From an uncultured Lachnospiraceae bacterium (lineage in GTDB: Bacteria; Bacillota; Clostridia; Lachnospirales; Lachnospiraceae): a DNA stretch of 6,925 bases. The stretch's first letter is position 1; each line of letters begins with the position of its first letter. The position numbers were made by a program, and so were the translations under genes. Location of the stretch: contig CACZTA010000330.1 of assembly GCA_902783935.1 (NCBI GenBank), forward strand, positions 1-6,925, given 5' to 3'. The notes beneath the pieces were generated by a model. The model was not told the DNA's origin and did no database searches. It worked only from the letters and a program-made list of their open reading frames with translations. Below are positions 5,121 to 6,925 of this stretch, one piece after another.

Positions 5121-6329
5121 ATGCTGATAGTAAAGAAATTCGGAGGGTCCTCACTGGCGACGCCCGCACGGATTATTGCGGTCGCCAGGCGGTGTGTGGA
5201 GGATTACCGGAAGGGTGACGATGTGGTTGTGGTCCTGTCCGCCATCGGGAAGACGACGGACGAGCTTATTTCGCTTGCGCGGCAGGTCGCGGACCGTCCG
5301 CCGAAGAGAGAAGTGGACATGCTGATTTCCACGGGAGAGCAGGTGGCGGCGGCGATCATGGCGATCGCGATGTCGGCGCTTGACATCCGCGCCGTGTCGC
5401 TGAATGCGTTCCAGGTCGGGATGAAAACGACAGGCAGTTACGGCAATGCGCGCTTCAGGCGGATTGATACCGACCGGATCCGGCATGAGCTGGAGGACCG
5501 GAAAATCGTGATCGTCACGGGCTTCCAGGGCATTAACAAGTATGATGATGTGACGACGCTCGGGCGCGGCGGCTCGGATACGACGGCGGTGGCGCTGGCC
5601 TCTGCCCTCCAGGCGGATGCCTGCGAAATCTACACGGATGTGGACGGCATTTATACGGCGGATCCGCGTATCTGCCCGAATGCCCGGAAGCTTCCGGAGA
5701 TTTCCTATGATGAGATGCTTGACCTGGCATCGCTCGGCGCGGCCGTCCTGCACAACCGCGCTGTCGAAATGGCTAAAAAGTACAATGTTACCGTTGTGGT
5801 CCGGTCGTCAATGAACCGCAATGAAGGAACTGTGGTCAGGGAGGTGACCGGTTTGGAGAGAATGCTGATCAGCGGAGTTGCGCTGGATAAAAATGTCGAC
5901 CGTATCGCGGTCATCGGACTCCGGGATGAACCCGGGACTGCTTTCCGTCTTTTCAGCCTGTTTGCGAAAGCAGGAATTAATATTGACCTGATCCTGCAGT
6001 CGAGCGGGCATGACGGCATGAAGGATATCGCTTTCACGCTTGCGGACGGCGATGCGGACGAGGCGCTGGAGCTTCTGGAGAAAAATAAGGCAAGGCTTCG
6101 CTTCCGGACGGCTGAAGTCCAGAAAGACGTGGCGAAACTGTCTGTCGTGGGCGTCGGCATGATGTCCAACCCCGGCGTGGCGGCGAAAATGTTTGAGGCG
6201 CTGTACAATGAAGGCATCAATATCCAGATGATTTCCACGTCCGAGATCAGGATCACGGTCCTTGTGGACGAGCGGGAAGGCGAGCATGCCGTGCGGGCGG
6301 TCCATGATGCTTTTGAACTGAGTGAGTAA
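5121..6329 (+). CDS. lysC: Aspartate kinase (aspartokinase, LysC type)
   Basis: Aspartokinase phosphorylates aspartate with ATP, the first step toward lysine, threonine and methionine. The 402-residue protein shows KFGGSS (6-11), STGEQ (70-74), the nucleotide-binding GRGGSDTTA (148-156) and YTDVDGIYTADPR (171-183) in the kinase domain. Two ACT domains follow: one from about residue 249 with LRDEPGTAFRLF and GINIDLI, and one from about 337 with VGVGMMSNPGVAAKMF and INIQMISTSE. This is the layout of monofunctional, lysine- or threonine-inhibited enzymes. The start is fixed by the canonical MLIVKKFGGSS terminus. The ribosome binding site is weak (AAGAG, 5-base spacing), whereas a very strong one lies inside the gene before the ACT region. 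No lysine riboswitch is possible in the 18-base gap upstream; control is therefore likely allosteric or through the operon promoter. Confidence 0.96.
   Translation: MLIVKKFGGSSLATPARIIAVARRCVEDYRKGDDVVVVLSAIGKTTDELISLARQVADRPPKREVDMLISTGEQVAAAIMAIAMSALDIRAVSLNAFQVGMKTTGSYGNARFRRIDTDRIRHELEDRKIVIVTGFQGINKYDDVTTLGRGGSDTTAVALASALQADACEIYTDVDGIYTADPRICPNARKLPEISYDEMLDLASLGAAVLHNRAVEMAKKYNVTVVVRSSMNRNEGTVVREVTGLERMLISGVALDKNVDRIAVIGLRDEPGTAFRLFSLFAKAGINIDLILQSSGHDGMKDIAFTLADGDADEALELLEKNKARLRFRTAEVQKDVAKLSVVGVGMMSNPGVAAKMFEALYNEGINIQMISTSEIRITVLVDEREGEHAVRAVHDAFELSE
5862..6329 (+). CDS. Putative internal-start beta subunit of aspartokinase
   Basis: In frame within lysC, ATG 5862 (Met248) begins MLISGVALDKNVDRIAV, directly before the first ACT domain, and would give a 155-residue regulatory polypeptide. 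Upstream, GGAGGTGA (5840-5847) is an 8-base match to the anti-Shine-Dalgarno sequence. It lies 5 bases before an in-frame TTG (5853, giving 158 residues) and 14 bases before the ATG. A second GGAG lies 3 bases before the ATG. B. subtilis aspartokinase II makes a beta subunit from an internal start at about residue 246 of the alpha chain, a nearly identical position. Production here is inferred, not shown. Confidence 0.5.
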   Translation: MLISGVALDKNVDRIAVIGLRDEPGTAFRLFSLFAKAGINIDLILQSSGHDGMKDIAFTLADGDADEALELLEKNKARLRFRTAEVQKDVAKLSVVGVGMMSNPGVAAKMFEALYNEGINIQMISTSEIRITVLVDEREGEHAVRAVHDAFELSE

Positions 6330-6347
6330 CATTTTTAGAAAGAGACG

Positions 6348-6925
6348 ATGAAGATAGAAAAAATCAGTGAGAACCAGATACGATGTACGCTGACGAAAGA
6401 AGATCTTGAGCAGCGGAATATCCGGCTCAGCGAGCTTGCATACGGTTCCGAAAAGGCGAGAATGCTTTTCCGGGACATGATGATGGAAGCTTTTGAGAAG
6501 TGCGGCTTTACAAACGACGCAAACATCCCCCTTATGATCGAGGCGATTCCGGACAGGGAGAACTCGCTCGTGCTTGTCGTCACGAAGGTGGAGGACCCGG
6601 AGGAGCTGGACACGAGATTTTCAAAATTCACATCCACGAACGTCCTTCCGGATAACGACGGGCCCCCTGTTGAAGGGGCGGATACGATCCTGGATACCGT
6701 TCACAAGTTTCTTGATGCCCAGAAACAGAAACCGAAGAAGGCGGCGAAGAGCGTGCCTGAAAGCGGGAAGAAGGGCAGCGGTGAGGGTGCGAGGAGCCGG
6801 GAAGGGACATCCGTGCAGTCCGGTAAAACACAGGCAGGCACAAGGGCGGGACGCGGCGCGCTCCCGGTCCTGACGCGCATGTACCGGTTTAAGACCCTGG
6901 ACCACGTCATTGACGCGGCAGGGGC
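6348..6925 (+). CDS. mecA: MecA-family ClpC adaptor protein (3' end outside window)
   Basis: The frame is open from ATG 6348 to the end of the window (192 complete codons). MecA-type adaptors bind substrates through an N-terminal domain and deliver them to the ClpC-ClpP protease through a C-terminal domain; in B. subtilis they target ComK. The N-terminal domain is typical: MKIEKISENQIRCTLTKEDL, LAYGSEKARMLFRDMM, IPLMIEAIP and VTKVEDPEELDTRFSKF. Residues about 125-174 form a long linker rich in K, R, G, S and Q. At about 177 the C-terminal domain begins (RMYRFKTLDHVIDAA) and is cut by the window edge. The gene starts 18 bases after lysC with a weak purine-rich site (AGAAAGAGA), so read-through from the operon is likely. 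Which substrate it serves cannot be told. Confidence 0.88.
   Translation, partial: MKIEKISENQIRCTLTKEDLEQRNIRLSELAYGSEKARMLFRDMMMEAFEKCGFTNDANIPLMIEAIPDRENSLVLVVTKVEDPEELDTRFSKFTSTNVLPDNDGPPVEGADTILDTVHKFLDAQKQKPKKAAKSVPESGKKGSGEGARSREGTSVQSGKTQAGTRAGRGALPVLTRMYRFKTLDHVIDAAG

Noticed and set aside
1..6925. Novel defence, mobile or CRISPR system
   Set aside because: All strand and scale scans show only housekeeping genes with normal spacing. There are no inverted terminal repeats, spaced repeats, integrase or toxin-like frames, or abrupt composition changes.

Overview
The window looks like a piece of a chromosome from a fairly GC-rich member of the Clostridia, most likely Lachnospirales. The evidence is the type of each protein, strong AAGGAGG-type ribosome binding sites, an RF2 gene in the Firmicutes style, and a MecA adaptor. 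That assignment is an inference from protein character; there is no rRNA here to confirm it. All genes lie on the + strand and the region is densely coded, with no gene-free stretch over about 135 bases.

Layout: (1) bases 1-393 carry the C-terminal part of an AAA+ ATPase-like protein, closed by a clear intrinsic terminator (about 443-476). (2) rsmA/ksgA, the 16S rRNA dimethyladenosine transferase, occupies 527-1405. (3) A 129-base gap holds a good sigma-A type promoter (TTGCAA, 17 bases, TATAGT), a structured leader and a possible short overlapping leader ORF. (4) prfB, encoding release factor 2, runs 1535-2675 and is split by the classical in-frame TGA with a +1 programmed frameshift. No single open frame covers it. 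(5) hom (2686-3909), an apgM-like gene (3906-5102) and lysC (5121-6329) follow with spacings of 10, -4 and 18 bases. (6) mecA starts at 6348 and is still open at the window end.

How the genes work together: LysC (aspartate to aspartyl phosphate), Hom (aspartate semialdehyde to homoserine) and the ApgM-like protein form a compact aspartate-family module. The ApgM-like protein belongs to the branch annotated as 'proposed homoserine kinase', and the position beside hom and lysC fits that role better than glycolysis. The module is joined tightly to prfB, so the promoter upstream of prfB probably drives prfB-hom-apgM-lysC, and perhaps mecA. LysC carries a strong internal ribosome binding site just before its ACT domains. 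This suggests a separate regulatory beta subunit, as in Bacillus subtilis aspartokinase II.

I see no mobile element, CRISPR array, tRNA, rRNA or defence system. The most interesting points are regulatory: the weakened frameshift stimulator of prfB, an overlapping leader ORF that ends in the same CTT-TGA string, the internal lysC start, and the likely recruitment of a phosphoglycerate-mutase fold as homoserine kinase.
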